A DNA stretch of 64,000 bases from Streptomyces sp. ADI96-02 (GTDB lineage Bacteria > Actinomycetota > Actinomycetes > Streptomycetales > Streptomycetaceae), in assembly GCF_003846185.1 (NCBI RefSeq), contig NZ_ML123034.1:2448248-2512247 (forward strand), in the 5' to 3' direction. A model generated the notes under the pieces. That model did no database searches. It was not told where the DNA came from and saw nothing but the letters and a program-made list of their open reading frames with translations. Positions 1 through 10,643 of this stretch are shown one piece after another (within the stretch, counting starts at the first letter, position 1; each line of letters begins with the position of its first letter). The position numbers and the translations under genes are program-made.

Positions 1-248
1 TGACCCGACCTTATCAGAAACGCGCCGGTCGAAATAAACAACCGGAAGGCTTTCGATAAGAGGATCGTGCGGCTCGGCGGGATAACTCAGTTACCGCAGC
101 ACGAGCGAGATGTGAAACTACGCGGTCATCCCGAACTTGTCCAGTCCGAGGCAACCGTTCGAATCTACCTCCCCACGTCCACCGTGTCAACGGCTTTGTG
201 GGCGAAGAGGAGACTAGCAGCTCAGCAGGGGCGGTCGCACATCGGTGG
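1..248. other. left-edge non-coding stretch
   Basis: No convincing gene is visible. The stretch follows the stop of the SpoIIM-like gene, which reads leftwards, and is less GC-rich than its surroundings near positions 1-60. It may hold the upstream region of a gene lying outside the window, but nothing here proves that. Confidence 0.4.
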
Positions 249-1256
249 TCACGCCGCAGACGGAAGTTCGGCGCTGCGTTCGACCGCCGCGAGGTCACCG
301 GTCTCGCCGGCCCGCACCGCGCGGCGGCCCAGGATGTAGACGTACGCGAGAAAGGCCAGTTCAGCGACTACGCCGATGGTGATGCGGGCCCAGGTCGGAA
401 GACCCGACGGGGTCACGAACCCTTCGATGGCTCCGGAGACGAACAGCACCAGAGCGAGGCCCAGGGCCATGCCCAGTGCGGCGCGTCCCTGTTGTGCGAG
501 AGCGGCGCGGCGGGTGAGCGGTCCGGGGTCGATCACCGTCCAGCCGAGGCGCAGGCCGGTGCCGGCGGCCACGAAGACCGCGGTCAGTTCCAGTAGGCCG
601 TGAGGGAGGACCAGGCCGAGGAAGGTGTCCAGACGGCCGACGGACGACATCAGCCCGATGCCGACGGCGAGGTTGAGCATGTTGACGAAGAGGATCCAGA
701 TCACGGGTACGCACAGGAACGCGCCCAGCACGAGGCACATCGCCGCGGCCTGAGCGTTGTTCGTCCATACCTGCGCGGCGAACGACGCCGCCGGGTGGCT
801 GGAGTAGTACGTCTCGTACTCGCCGCCCGGCCGTGTCATGTTCCGAAGGTCCTCCGGAGCGGCGATCGCCGCCTGCACCTCCGGGTGCGCGCCTATCCAC
901 CAGCCCATGAGTGCCGCCACGGCCGTCGACAACACCGCGACGGGGACCCACCAGTGCCGCGAGCGGTAGACGGCGGCCGGAAAGCCCGCCGTCAGGAAGC
1001 GGGTCGCGTCACGCCACGAAGCCTTGCGGGTACCCGTCACGGTCGACCGGGCGCGGGCCACGAGCTGGGTCAGGCGAGCGGTGAGCAGAGGATCCGGCGC
1101 GCTCGACTGGATCAGGGAGAGGTGCGTGGCCGTGCGCTGGTAGAGGACGACGAGTTCGTCGGCTTCCGCGCCGGTCAGGCGGCGTCCTCGGCGCAGGAGA
1201 TGGTCCAGGCGGTCCCACTCCGTGCGGTGGGCGGTGACGAAGACGTCGAGGTCCAT
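249..1256 (-). CDS. stage II sporulation protein M (SpoIIM) family membrane protein
   Basis: A 335-residue integral membrane protein. The first 100 residues are soluble and helical, beginning MDLDVFVTAHRTEWDRLD. About five hydrophobic segments follow (roughly residues 104-122, 168-195, 205-235, 265-285 and 300-320), with a HGLLELTA motif in the central membrane block typical of the SpoIIM/DUF95 family. The open frame extends upstream, but the ATG at 1256 matches the family N-terminus. It is divergent from the RDD gene, 118 bp away, and such pairs are common in actinomycetes. In Bacillus SpoIIM belongs to the engulfment hydrolase complex; in Streptomyces the role is not established, so the name gives the family only. 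Confidence 0.85.
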   Translation of the reverse strand: MDLDVFVTAHRTEWDRLDHLLRRGRRLTGAEADELVVLYQRTATHLSLIQSSAPDPLLTARLTQLVARARSTVTGTRKASWRDATRFLTAGFPAAVYRSRHWWVPVAVLSTAVAALMGWWIGAHPEVQAAIAAPEDLRNMTRPGGEYETYYSSHPAASFAAQVWTNNAQAAAMCLVLGAFLCVPVIWILFVNMLNLAVGIGLMSSVGRLDTFLGLVLPHGLLELTAVFVAAGTGLRLGWTVIDPGPLTRRAALAQQGRAALGMALGLALVLFVSGAIEGFVTPSGLPTWARITIGVVAELAFLAYVYILGRRAVRAGETGDLAAVERSAELPSAA

Positions 1257-1374
1257 GGGCGGCTGTTGCTCCAGGCATGGGTGCGTACGGGTCCGTACTA
1301 CTGCGGCGCGCTGTCGGTCAGCTTGGCAGACTGGGCCGGGCTCGGGCAGGGAAGGTCGGCGGAGGGTGGGGGCC

Positions 1375-2364
1375 ATGAGTGAGCTGGTGACGGGCGACGC
1401 GGTTGTTCTGGGACTGCGGCCGGCCAGGCTGCCGAGCCGGGCCCTGGCCTCGGCGATCGATCTGGCGGTGCTCTTCGCCGCCTTCCTCGTCGTCTCGGTC
1501 GCTCTGGGGATCGCCTCCCGGTCGCTGGACGAGGCGGCCGTCGCGGCGATCGGGGTCGCCTCGTTTCTTCTGGTGCTGGTCGGCGGCCCCGTCGCGGTGG
1601 AGACGCTGAGCCGTTCCCTGGGCAAACTGGCCTGCGGGCTGCGTGTGGTGCGGGACGACGGTGGGCCGATCCGGTTCCGGCACGCGCTCGTGCGCGGGGC
1701 GATGGGGGTCGTCGAGATTCTCACGACGTTCGGCGTCCTGGCTTGTATCGCGTCGCTGGTGTCCGCTCGCGGGCGGCGGCTCGGTGACGTGTTCGCGGGA
1801 ACGCTGGTCGTGCGGGAGCGTGTGGTGACGGGGCAGTCGGTCGCGGTGCCTCCGCCTCCGCCGTGGCTGGTCGGCGCCTTCGCGCACCTCGATCTGTCGG
1901 CGGTGCCGGACGGACTCTGGCTCTCCGTACGGCAGTACCTGACGCGGATGCACCAACTGGATCCGGGCGTCGGTCGGGCGATCTCCGAGAGGCTGGCCGG
2001 CGACCTGGTCGCGCGGACGGGGACGACGGCGCCGCAGGGCGTGACCGCTGCGGCGTTCCTGGCGGCGGTGGTGCACGAACGGCAGGCGCGCGACGCGCAG
2101 CGCGTGTTCTCGGTGAGGGCTCTGCCGGCCGCGCCAAGGCCCGTTGCGCCCGTGTCCGGCGCGGCTGGTGGGGTTGGGCCTCAGGAAGCCCTTGGGGCTG
2201 ATGGGGCTCATGGGGCTCTGGGAGCCCCTGGTACATCCAAGGTTGCCGCTGCCGCGCCCGGCGAGGTTCCCAAGAGGGCGCCGGGGAGCGGACGTTCGTC
2301 GGATTCGGTGGGGCCCGACGGTGGGGCGGGCCGTGCGCCGTCCGGTTTCGCGCCTCCGGCCTAA
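1375..2364 (+). CDS. RDD family membrane protein
   Basis: A 329-residue protein starting at ATG 1375, divergent from the SpoIIM-like gene. The N-terminal 130 residues hold three hydrophobic segments (about 18-45, 53-75 and 100-125) and the Arg/Asp pattern of RDD proteins (SRALASAIDLAVLF, then SLGKLACGLRVVRDDGG). The remaining 200 residues are a soluble tail. Its last 70 residues are low complexity (Gly/Ala/Pro), including a short internal repeat near 2190-2225 that gives a G-A-D/H/L-G pattern. The gene ends in a 4-nt overlap with the convergent gene at 2361. RDD proteins are poorly characterised; some are linked to ion transport. Confidence 0.85.
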   Translation: MSELVTGDAVVLGLRPARLPSRALASAIDLAVLFAAFLVVSVALGIASRSLDEAAVAAIGVASFLLVLVGGPVAVETLSRSLGKLACGLRVVRDDGGPIRFRHALVRGAMGVVEILTTFGVLACIASLVSARGRRLGDVFAGTLVVRERVVTGQSVAVPPPPPWLVGAFAHLDLSAVPDGLWLSVRQYLTRMHQLDPGVGRAISERLAGDLVARTGTTAPQGVTAAAFLAAVVHERQARDAQRVFSVRALPAAPRPVAPVSGAAGGVGPQEALGADGAHGALGAPGTSKVAAAAPGEVPKRAPGSGRSSDSVGPDGGAGRAPSGFAPPA

Positions 2365-2975
2365 GGGCGGGGTGAGGGGGGCGTCTCCAGGTGTTCCAGC
2401 TCGATGCCGGGGGCGGAGAGGACCACGTCCCCTGCTACGTGAACGGTGTGCCGTTCACCGGTGTCCAGGGCGCTGACCTGGTATTCGTCCACCATCAGGG
2501 GTCCGTTGTCAGTGGGGTGCGCTTCACTGTTCACCAGAGCCCAGGACTGGTCGACGGTACGGGGCGCGAGGACCGGGTCCGTGAAGGTGACCACGCGGAC
2601 GCGGGTTTCGGAGGATGCGGGGGTGAGGCGCAGCAGACGGGTCAGGGCGACGAGGAACGAGGGGGATGTGCCGGAGAAGGCGTGGGCGCGGACGTTGCCT
2701 TCGGTGGCGTGAGCTCCGGTGGGATCGGACCGGACCCAGGTGACGCCTTCGAGGGCGGCTCCTCGCACCTGCCAGCCGGAGGCGTGGAGTTCGAGCCGGA
2801 GCGGGCGGCCGAGCTCGTCGAGGGTCAGGTCGACGGACCCGAGGTGGTCGCCCGAGGGGGTCGTGGTCTGGGAGACATAGCGCCAGCCGGACGGGCCGGG
2901 CGCGCAGTGGAAGTGTTCTTCGCCGAGGGGGGTGTGATCGTGAAGGTCGTGGAGCGAATACCTACCGCGGGGCAT
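2361..2975 (-). CDS. conserved hypothetical protein, 204 aa
   Basis: Not recognised as a named family. The ATG at 2975 follows a GAAGGA ribosome binding site by a short spacer. The protein is soluble with no signal peptide or membrane segment. Its N-terminus is His/Asp-rich (SLHDLHDHTPLGEEHFH), and the pattern SVDLTLDELGRPLRLELHASGW suggests a beta-rich lipid- or ligand-binding fold; that is only an impression. It is convergent with the RDD gene (4-nt overlap of 3' ends) and lies downstream of sahH on the same strand, separated by a hairpin. Confidence 0.65.
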   Translation of the reverse strand: MPRGRYSLHDLHDHTPLGEEHFHCAPGPSGWRYVSQTTTPSGDHLGSVDLTLDELGRPLRLELHASGWQVRGAALEGVTWVRSDPTGAHATEGNVRAHAFSGTSPSFLVALTRLLRLTPASSETRVRVVTFTDPVLAPRTVDQSWALVNSEAHPTDNGPLMVDEYQVSALDTGERHTVHVAGDVVLSAPGIELEHLETPPSPRP

Positions 2976-3018
2976 GGGGTCCTTCGGGTTCCTCCGGCGG
3001 TGCGGGGGCGGTAACGGG

Positions 3019-3051
3019 GCAGGCCCCCGACACGGGGGTGCGGGGGCCTGC
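3019..3051 (-). terminator. terminator-like hairpin after sahH
   Basis: An 11-bp perfect GC-rich stem (3019-3029 with 3041-3051) with an 11-nt loop, lying 107 nt past the sahH stop in the direction of transcription. No U-tract follows, as is usual for Streptomyces. Confidence 0.6.
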
Positions 3052-3157
3052 TCTGTCGGTCCGCTCTGTCGTCCGCCGCCGGGTTCGGTGCCTCCGGCGG
3101 CCGGGTGCGCATGACGCGCCCGGCCACCGGCGGCGCCGGATCAGTAAGCGGTGGGAC

Positions 3158-4615
<1,458 letters not shown>

Positions 4616-4811
4616 AACGGGCTGCTCCTCGTATTGGGTCGAGGGTGGGCTGGGCTGGCTCTGCGGCCTCGGGCACACGAATGCCCGAGAGTTCGCAGTG
4701 CAGTCCGTCGGAGGCCCTCTGTCCCTCGGCCGGCCCGCTCCAGCGGACCGCTCGACCGCCATCAGCAGCGACGTCTGTCTCGCCTCCGAATCTACACCGA
4801 ACGGCCCACCG

Positions 4812-4850
4812 AGCCCCAGCCCGTTCAGGGAGCGGAACGGGCCGGGGGCT
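4812..4850 (-). terminator. strong hairpin between cation transporter and sahH
   Basis: A near-perfect 15-bp stem (4812-4826 pairing with 4835-4850, one bulge) with an 8-nt loop. It lies 34 nt past the stop of the upstream transporter gene on the minus strand, so it most likely terminates that transcript and separates it from sahH. Confidence 0.7.
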
Positions 4851-4883
4851 GTCTCCGGGGCGATCGGGCCGATGCGCAGGGGG

Positions 4884-5963
4884 TCAGTGGCCGGAATTCG
4901 CCGAGGCCGGGCCGTTGTCCGGGTCGGGGTTCGGGGGCGTGCCCCGGTCCTTGTCCAGGGGTGCGGCGGGGTCGTCCGGGCCGGGCCGGTTCCCGGCCTC
5001 ACGGACGGCGGCGGGGGCGGGCCGGCCGGGGTTGGTGCCGTCAGCGGCAGCCGCCGCGTTGAAGATGTCCGGCTCCAGATAGATGACCCGGGCGATCGGG
5101 ACGGCGTCGCGGATCCGGGTCTCGGCGGCGTTGATGGCGTCGGCGACCTGGGCAGCGGTCTCGTCGTGCCGGACCGCGATCTTGGCGGCGACGAGCAGTT
5201 CCTCGGGGCCGAGGTGGAGGGTGCGCATGTGGATGAGGGCGGTCACGGTGTCGCCGTCGACCACGGCCGACTTGATCTTCTCGACGTCCTCGATGCCCGC
5301 GGACTCACCGAGCAGAAGGGACTTCGTCTCGGCGGCGAGCACGATCGCGATGACGATGAGGAGGATGCCGATGCAGAGGGTGCCGATGCCGTCCCAGACG
5401 CCGTTGCCGGTTCCGAGGGCGAGGCCGACGCCCGCCAGCGCGAGGATCAGGCCGATCAGGGCGCCGAGGTCCTCCAGGAGGACGACCGGCAGTTCCGGGG
5501 CCTTGGCGCGGCGGACGAACTCCGTCCAGGAGCGGTCGCCCCGCGTCGCGTTGGACTCCTTGATCGCCGTACGGAAGGAGAAGCTCTCCGCGATGATCGC
5601 GAAGATCAGCACGCCGACCGGCCAGTACCACGCCTCGATCGCGTGGGGGTGCTTGATCTTCTCGTAACCCTCGTAGACGGCGAACATGCCACCCACCGAG
5701 AACAGGACGATGGAGACGAGGAAGGCGTAGATGTACCGCTCACGGCCGTAGCCGAAGGGGTGCTGAGGAGTGGCTTCGCGCTTGGCTCGCTTGCCGCCGA
5801 GCAGGAGAAGCCCCTGGTTGCCCGAGTCGGCGAGCGAGTGGACGCTCTCCGCGAGCATCGACGACGAGCCACTGAAGAGGAACGCCACGAATTTGGCCAC
5901 GGCGATCGCGAGGTTGGCGGCGAGTGCCGCCACGATCGCCCTGGTTCCGCCTGACGCGCTCAT
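4884..5963 (-). CDS. cation diffusion facilitator (CDF) family transporter
   Basis: A 359-residue inner-membrane antiporter for divalent metal ions (family role; specific ion unknown). After the start [17 protein letters not shown], about six membrane helices occupy residues 8-225. Helix 2 carries the metal-site pattern [12 protein letters not shown], in which His and Asp are the expected ligands. The C-terminal soluble part includes [18 protein letters not shown] (cytoplasmic CDF dimerisation domain), followed by a Pro/Asp-rich tail. ATG 5963 is preferred over an upstream start because the family begins at MSAS and AAGGGA lies upstream. It sits between manA and sahH on the same strand, but a hairpin separates it from sahH. 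Confidence 0.9.
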   Translation of the reverse strand: MSASGGTRAIVAALAANLAIAVAKFVAFLFSGSSSMLAESVHSLADSGNQGLLLLGGKRAKREATPQHPFGYGRERYIYAFLVSIVLFSVGGMFAVYEGYEKIKHPHAIEAWYWPVGVLIFAIIAESFSFRTAIKESNATRGDRSWTEFVRRAKAPELPVVLLEDLGALIGLILALAGVGLALGTGNGVWDGIGTLCIGILLIVIAIVLAAETKSLLLGESAGIEDVEKIKSAVVDGDTVTALIHMRTLHLGPEELLVAAKIAVRHDETAAQVADAINAAETRIRDAVPIARVIYLEPDIFNAAAAADGTNPGRPAPAAVREAGNRPGPDDPAAPLDKDRGTPPNPDPDNGPASANSGH

Positions 5964-6053
5964 GAGTGCGTGGTGTCCCTTCGTCGGTGTGCGGCACGTG
6001 CCGCCGCGGTACGGCGGCGGCACATTGTTGCAGCCGCCGGGACGGAGGGTGGG

Positions 6054-7295
6054 TCAGGCGCCCACGGTGGCACGGAAGAGTGTGCCCGCTCCTGAGGCTT
6101 CGACCGCTTCGCCGGCCGGTACGAAGACGGACTCCCCCGGAGCCAGTTCGAGGTCGCCGACGCGGAGGGCCCCGGCCGTGCAGAGCAGGATCTGCGGGCC
6201 GGCCGCGGTCAGTTCGGCGGGGTCGCCGCCGGCGGCGAGGGTGTAACGGGACAGGGCGAACTCGTCGGCGGGCGTCTCGTACAGCTCCTCGCCGGAGGGC
6301 GCGGCCTCCGGGCGCAGCACGCCCGGTTCGGTGGCCTCGAAGCGGACGATGCGCAGGAGTTCGGGTACGTCGACGTGTTTGGGGGTGAGACCGCAGCGCA
6401 GCACGTTGTCCGAGTTGGCCATGATCTCGACGCCGAGGCCGTCGAGGTAGGCGTGCGGGACTCCGGCGTCGAGGAACAGGGCTTCGCCGGGCTGGAGTTG
6501 TACGTAGTTCAGCAGCATCGCCGCGATGACGCCCCGGTCCCCCGGGAAGTGGTGGGCGATGCGGGCGTACGGGGCGTGGGCCCCACCGAGCCGCTCGGCG
6601 GCGGCAGCCGCCTCGGCCACGGTCTCGGCCATCTCGGCCGGGTCGGCGCCGAGGACGGCCGTGAGCACTTCGCGCAGGGCCGCCTCCTCGGGATGGGCGC
6701 GGAGCAGGTCCACGTACGGCTTGAGGGAGTCGACGCCCAGGGACTCCATCGCGTCCGCCGCCTCGGTGGGCCTGCGGAAGCCGCAGAGGCCGTCGAAGGG
6801 GGTGAGGGCGCAGATCAGTTCGGGCTTGTGGTTCGCGTCCTTGTACGTGCGGTGGGCGGCGTCGATCGGGACGCCCCGGGCCTCCTCGTCCGCGTAGCCC
6901 CGGCGGGCCTGGTCGAGGTTCGGGTGGACCTGGAGGGAGAGCGGCGCGCCCGCGGCGAGGATCTTCAGGAGGAACGGGAGGCGGGGGCCGAACCTGGTGA
7001 CGGTGGCCGCTCCGAGCTCGCCCACGGGGTCGGCGGCGATGACGTCGGTGAGGGCGAGTTCCGCCCCCGCGAGCTCCGTCGCCGCGGCGGCGGCATCGTC
7101 GGCGGTGAGGTCCCCGTCAGGGGTGGCGGTGGTTTCGGTGGTGGGGCGGCGGAATATCCGGGAGGGGGCGCCGGGGTGGGCTCCCATCCACATCTCGGCC
7201 TGCGGTTCACCGGTGGGGGCGGTACCGAGCAGCGCGGGAATGGCCGTGGTGGAGCCCCAGGCGTAGGGGCGCACGGTGTTGGACAGCCGGTCCAT
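6054..7295 (-). CDS. manA: mannose-6-phosphate isomerase, class I
   Basis: A 413-residue type I phosphomannose isomerase interconverting fructose-6-phosphate and mannose-6-phosphate, the entry to GDP-mannose synthesis. The start MDRLSNTVRPYAWGS is the classic family N-terminus. The zinc-binding pattern LQVHP (Gln122, His124) and KPEL (Glu159) is visible, and GDRGVIAAMLLNYVQLQPGEALFL carries the second half of the active site. It is followed by the CDF gene and preceded by the SIS-domain gene on the same strand. With manB nearby, it forms a mannose activation cluster. The frame is open far upstream, but only this ATG fits the family. Confidence 0.95.
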   Translation of the reverse strand: MDRLSNTVRPYAWGSTTAIPALLGTAPTGEPQAEMWMGAHPGAPSRIFRRPTTETTATPDGDLTADDAAAAATELAGAELALTDVIAADPVGELGAATVTRFGPRLPFLLKILAAGAPLSLQVHPNLDQARRGYADEEARGVPIDAAHRTYKDANHKPELICALTPFDGLCGFRRPTEAADAMESLGVDSLKPYVDLLRAHPEEAALREVLTAVLGADPAEMAETVAEAAAAAERLGGAHAPYARIAHHFPGDRGVIAAMLLNYVQLQPGEALFLDAGVPHAYLDGLGVEIMANSDNVLRCGLTPKHVDVPELLRIVRFEATEPGVLRPEAAPSGEELYETPADEFALSRYTLAAGGDPAELTAAGPQILLCTAGALRVGDLELAPGESVFVPAGEAVEASGAGTLFRATVGA

Positions 7296-7422
7296 GGAGT
7301 CGTCCTCGGTGGTGCGATGCGGAGGGCAGAGGGGCGAAGAGGCGGAGGGGCGGAGGGGCGGAGGTGCGCAGGGGGTGGTGGCGACGGCGGGTGGCGTGTC
7401 GGGGCGGCGGGCCTGGGTCCGT

Positions 7423-7478
7423 GACTGCCGGATCAGGACTGCGGGATCAGAACTAGCGGTTCGTGACTGCCGGTTCAG
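7423..7478. repeat. 14-bp tandem repeat, four copies, spanning the SIS gene stop
   Basis: Four consecutive 14-bp units (7423-7436, 7437-7450, 7451-7464, 7465-7478) share the pattern gactgccggatcag with 1-5 changes each. The last unit contains the stop codon of the SIS-domain gene (7475-7477, read on the minus strand), so the array looks like repeated duplication of that gene's 3' end. Confidence 0.85.
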
Positions 7479-8611
7479 GGCTGGGGAGCGGCGGCCAGGG
7501 ACAGGTAGACGGCGGCGAAGTCGGTGATCGCCAGCAGCTCGGCGAGGGCCTCCAGTTCGCTGCCCTCCTCCGGTTCCAGCTCGCTGACGGGTGTGTCGTG
7601 TCCCAGGGCCAGTTCGCGGGCTGCCGGATAGGCGCTGAGGCCGCCCGTCGGCCGGTTCCGCAGGAGGACGACCCTGGCCCTGAGGGTTTCGCCCTCGTCG
7701 ACCCGGTCGCGGAAGAAGTCGTCGGGGTCCGCGCCCGCGGCGAAGTCCCCGGCGAGCAGCGTGCCGTGCGAGGGCAGCGCCTCGGGAAGCTCCGCGGTCA
7801 AGGCCGGGCGGCCGGCGAGTTCGGACAGGACGGCGGCGAACCGGCGGCCCACCGGGCCGGCCGCCTCGCCCTCCGTCCAGACAAGGGGCAGGCTGTCGGC
7901 GAGCTCGGCGGCCAGCGTCTTGGCGGGGTTGCTGTACGTGGCGATGGCCGGGCCGCAGCGTTCGGCGGTGCGGTCCAGGCGGTCGGCGACCTTGCGCAGT
8001 TCCTCGGCGGGGGCGGTGAGCAGGCCCACCCGGTCGAGGAGGGCCAGCAGCGGGGTGAGCAGCGCCCACAGGGTGCCGGGTCCCGCGGCGGAAGCCTCCG
8101 CGTCGTACTCGCCGTGCGGGGCGGCGGCCAACGCCACGACCAGGCCGTGCACGCCGTCGACCGCTTCGCGCAGCGGCGAGCGGGTCGGGGCGACGGCGAC
8201 GACGGTGCAGCCTCGCCGGTATGCCTGCTCGGCGAGGAGCGCGAGGCCGGGCTCGGAGCCGTCGGCGGTCACGATGAGGAGGAGGTCCACGGATCCGGCC
8301 CAGCCGGGCAGCGTCCACCGCAGGGCGCCCGCCGCCGGTGCGACGCCCGTGGGACGGATACGGGTGACGGGGGCGGCGGCCCCGGCCAGCGCACCGATCA
8401 GGTCCGCGACGCCGGACGCCGCGGTGCCGGGCCCCGCGACGAGCACGGCTCGGGGCCGGCCCTCGGGGTTCAGTCCGCCGATGCCCGCCTCCGCGGCGTT
8501 CCGGGCGGCGGTGCGGACGCGTGCGCCTGCCTCGGCCGCGCCGCGGAGCAGGTCGCGGCGGTCGGCTCGGGCCAGCGCCTCCGGGGCGTCGAGCAGGGAC
8601 TCGTCGAGCAT
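7475..8611 (-). CDS. SIS domain protein, phosphosugar isomerase-like
   Basis: A 378-residue protein beginning MLDESLLDAPEALARADR. It has a sugar-isomerase (SIS) fold with the Rossmann-like segments AVLVAGPGTAASGVADLIGA near residue 70 and VDLLLIVTADGSEPGLALLAE. The C-terminal half (about 190-378) resembles the phosphoglucose/phosphomannose isomerase C-terminal domain (PAIATYSNPAKTLAAELADSLPLVW). Family knowledge suggests hexose-phosphate isomerisation, consistent with manA just downstream and manB upstream, but the activity is inferred. The stop codon lies inside a tandem repeat array. Confidence 0.85.
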   Translation of the reverse strand: MLDESLLDAPEALARADRRDLLRGAAEAGARVRTAARNAAEAGIGGLNPEGRPRAVLVAGPGTAASGVADLIGALAGAAAPVTRIRPTGVAPAAGALRWTLPGWAGSVDLLLIVTADGSEPGLALLAEQAYRRGCTVVAVAPTRSPLREAVDGVHGLVVALAAAPHGEYDAEASAAGPGTLWALLTPLLALLDRVGLLTAPAEELRKVADRLDRTAERCGPAIATYSNPAKTLAAELADSLPLVWTEGEAAGPVGRRFAAVLSELAGRPALTAELPEALPSHGTLLAGDFAAGADPDDFFRDRVDEGETLRARVVLLRNRPTGGLSAYPAARELALGHDTPVSELEPEEGSELEALAELLAITDFAAVYLSLAAAPQP

Positions 8612-8748
8612 GGCGGTGAGCCTCCGATCACCTTGTGGGCTACGGGTGCGGGGCGGGTGGCGCGGTCGCGGGCCCGGACGGTGGAACGGTGTCCGGTCCG
8701 GCCCGGGGGTCGTGCACCGTACGCTGCCCGGCGCGCGTCGCCTCGTGG

Positions 8749-8931
8749 TCAGGCGGGGCGGCGGGCCTCGTCGACGAGGAGGACCGGGATGCCGTCCCGT
8801 ACCGGGTAGGCGAGGCCGCAGTCGGCGCCGGTGCAGACCAGCTCCGGCTCGGCGTCCGCCGAACGGTCGTCGAGCGGGGAGTGGCAGGCCGGGCAGGCCA
8901 GGATCTCCAGGAGGCCGGCTTCGAGCGGCAT
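8749..8931 (-). CDS. Trm112 family zinc-ribbon protein
   Basis: A 60-residue protein starting MPLEAGLLEILACPACHSPL, with a first CPAC knuckle near residues 12-15 and a second Cys pair around VCTGADCGLAYPV. The ending DGIPVLLVDEAR is diagnostic of Trm112-type zinc ribbons. In eukaryotes and archaea Trm112 activates methyltransferases; bacterial copies next to manB have no proven role. ATG 8931 fits the conserved N-terminus; a longer version from 8952 is possible but less typical. It lies between manB and the SIS-domain gene, in the same direction. Confidence 0.9.
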   Translation of the reverse strand: MPLEAGLLEILACPACHSPLDDRSADAEPELVCTGADCGLAYPVRDGIPVLLVDEARRPA

Positions 8932-9133
8932 GAGGTGAGTCCCTTCGAGCATGCGTGGTCCGATCCACATGGATCAGGCGTCGTCAGCCTACCGCCGGGG
9001 TGGCGGGGACGCGGCCCGGCCCGGGGTGCGGAAACGGGGAAGGTGGGGAGGGGTGCGCTCGGGAGCGGGGGCGGCCGGATCCGCGCGCCGCGCCCCCCGG
9101 CTCCCGTGCCTCCCTCCCCGAACCGGCCCTGCC

Positions 9134-9220
9134 GATCCCGCAGCTCAAGGCCCGCGGTTCCCGCAGCTCCATGCCCGCGGTTTCCGCAGCTCCATGCCCG
9201 CGGTTCTCGCAGCTCAGGCG
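9134..9220. repeat. 23-bp tandem repeat running into the manB 3' end
   Basis: Three full 23-bp units (9134-9156, 9157-9179, 9180-9202) and a partial fourth (9203-9220) share the core ccgcagctccatgcccgcg. The partial copy overlaps the last codons of manB, and its cagctca supplies the manB stop (TGA at 9216-9214, minus strand). The rest of the spacer 8932-9133 shows no gene. Confidence 0.88.
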
Positions 9221-10587
9221 ACGCGGATCAGCGCCAGGACCTCGTCGCGTACCGCCGCCATCGTCGTCTCGTCCCCCGCCTCGACGTTGAGGCGCAGGAG
9301 GGGTTCCGTGTTCGAGGCGCGGAGGTTGAACCACCAGTCGGGGGAGGTGACGGTGAGGCCGTCCAGGTCGTCGAAGGCGATGTCGTCGCGGTCGCCGTAG
9401 GCGGCCCTGACCGCCGCCAGCCGGCCGGCCTGGTCGTCCACGGTGGAGTTGATCTCGCCGGAGCCCGCGTACCGGTCGTAGACGTCGACCAGCTCGGAGA
9501 GTGGGGCGTCCTGTCCGCCCAGCGCGGCGAGGACGTGGAGGGCCGCGAGCATGCCCGTGTCGGCGTTCCAGAAGTCGCGGAAGTAGTAGTGCGCCGAGTG
9601 CTCGCCGCCGAAGATCGCGCCCTGTTCGGCCATCTCCGCCTTGATGAAGGAGTGGCCGACCCGGGTGCGGACCGGGGTGCCGCCGTTCTCGCGGACGACC
9701 TCGGGGACGGACGCGGAGGTGATCAGGTTGTGGATGACCGTTCCGCTGCCGCCGTTGCGGGCCAGCTCGCGGGCGGCCACCAGGGCCGTGATCGCGGACG
9801 GGGAGACGCCCGCGCCGCGCTCGTCGACCACGAAGCAGCGGTCGGCGTCGCCGTCGAAGGCGAGACCGAGGTCGGCTCCCTCCGCGAGTACGCGGGCCTG
9901 GAGGTCGACGATGTTCTTCGGGTCGAGCGGGTTGGCCTCGTGGTTCGGGAAGGTGCCGTCCAGCTCGAAGTACATCGGTACGAGGTCGAGCGGAAGGCCG
10001 CCGAAGACGGTCGGGACGGTGTGGCCGCCCATGCCGTTGCCGGCGTCCACGACAACCTTGAGGGGCCTGATCGCGGAGAGGTCGACCAGGCCGAGGAGAT
10101 GGGCGGCGTAGTCGTCGAGGGTGTCGCGTTCGGTGACCGTGCCCGGTGTGACGGCGGGGGCGGGCCGCTGGGCTCCGTCCTGCGACCACGTCTCGACCAG
10201 GGTCCGGATCTCGGTCAGGCCGGTGTCCTGGCCGACCGGCGCGGCTCCGGCCCGGCACATCTTGATGCCGTTGTACTGGGCGGGGTTGTGCGAGGCGGTG
10301 AACATCGCGCCCGGCAGGCCGAGTGCCCCCGAGGCGTAGTACAGCTGGTCCGTCGAGCAGAGCCCTATCAGCGTGACGTCGGCGCCGCGGGCCGCCGCGC
10401 CGCGTGCGAACGCGCCGGAGAGCCCCGGTGACGTGGGGCGCATGTCGTGGCCGACGACGATGGCCTCGGCCTCCGTGACCTGGACGAACGCGGCTCCGAA
10501 CAGTTCGGCCAACGACTCGTCCCACTGGTCGGGCACCACGCCGCGCACGTCGTACGCCTTGACGAGCTGGGACAGATCAGCAACCAC
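9214..10587 (-). CDS. manB: phosphomannomutase/phosphoglucomutase
   Basis: A 457-residue alpha-D-phosphohexomutase converting mannose-6-phosphate to mannose-1-phosphate (and often the glucose pair), feeding GDP-mannose and cell-envelope glycans. The start is GTG at 10587 with AGGAGG upstream. The phosphoserine loop FTASHNP (Ser at about 99), the magnesium loop FDGDADR (about residue 240) and the sugar-binding motif GGEHSAHYYF are all present, followed by the C-terminal phosphate-binding domain (NLRASNTEPLLRLNVEA). It is followed by the Trm112-like gene and preceded, 56 nt away, by the DUF3499 gene. Confidence 0.96.
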   Translation of the reverse strand: MVADLSQLVKAYDVRGVVPDQWDESLAELFGAAFVQVTEAEAIVVGHDMRPTSPGLSGAFARGAAARGADVTLIGLCSTDQLYYASGALGLPGAMFTASHNPAQYNGIKMCRAGAAPVGQDTGLTEIRTLVETWSQDGAQRPAPAVTPGTVTERDTLDDYAAHLLGLVDLSAIRPLKVVVDAGNGMGGHTVPTVFGGLPLDLVPMYFELDGTFPNHEANPLDPKNIVDLQARVLAEGADLGLAFDGDADRCFVVDERGAGVSPSAITALVAARELARNGGSGTVIHNLITSASVPEVVRENGGTPVRTRVGHSFIKAEMAEQGAIFGGEHSAHYYFRDFWNADTGMLAALHVLAALGGQDAPLSELVDVYDRYAGSGEINSTVDDQAGRLAAVRAAYGDRDDIAFDDLDGLTVTSPDWWFNLRASNTEPLLRLNVEAGDETTMAAVRDEVLALIRVA

Positions 10588-10643
10588 GGCCGGTCCTCCT
10601 GATGATTCTGCGGAGCGCCCAAACTACCCGGCCGGGCGGCGCC

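Noticed and set aside
1257..1724. Longer N-terminus for the SpoIIM-like protein
   Set aside because: The extension would overlap the divergent RDD gene and has Arg/Thr/Ser-rich shadow composition.
4616..4811. SAH or SAM riboswitch upstream of sahH
   Set aside because: I could not recognise the conserved core of either class; the only strong structure is the hairpin at 4812-4850, which fits a terminator of the preceding gene.
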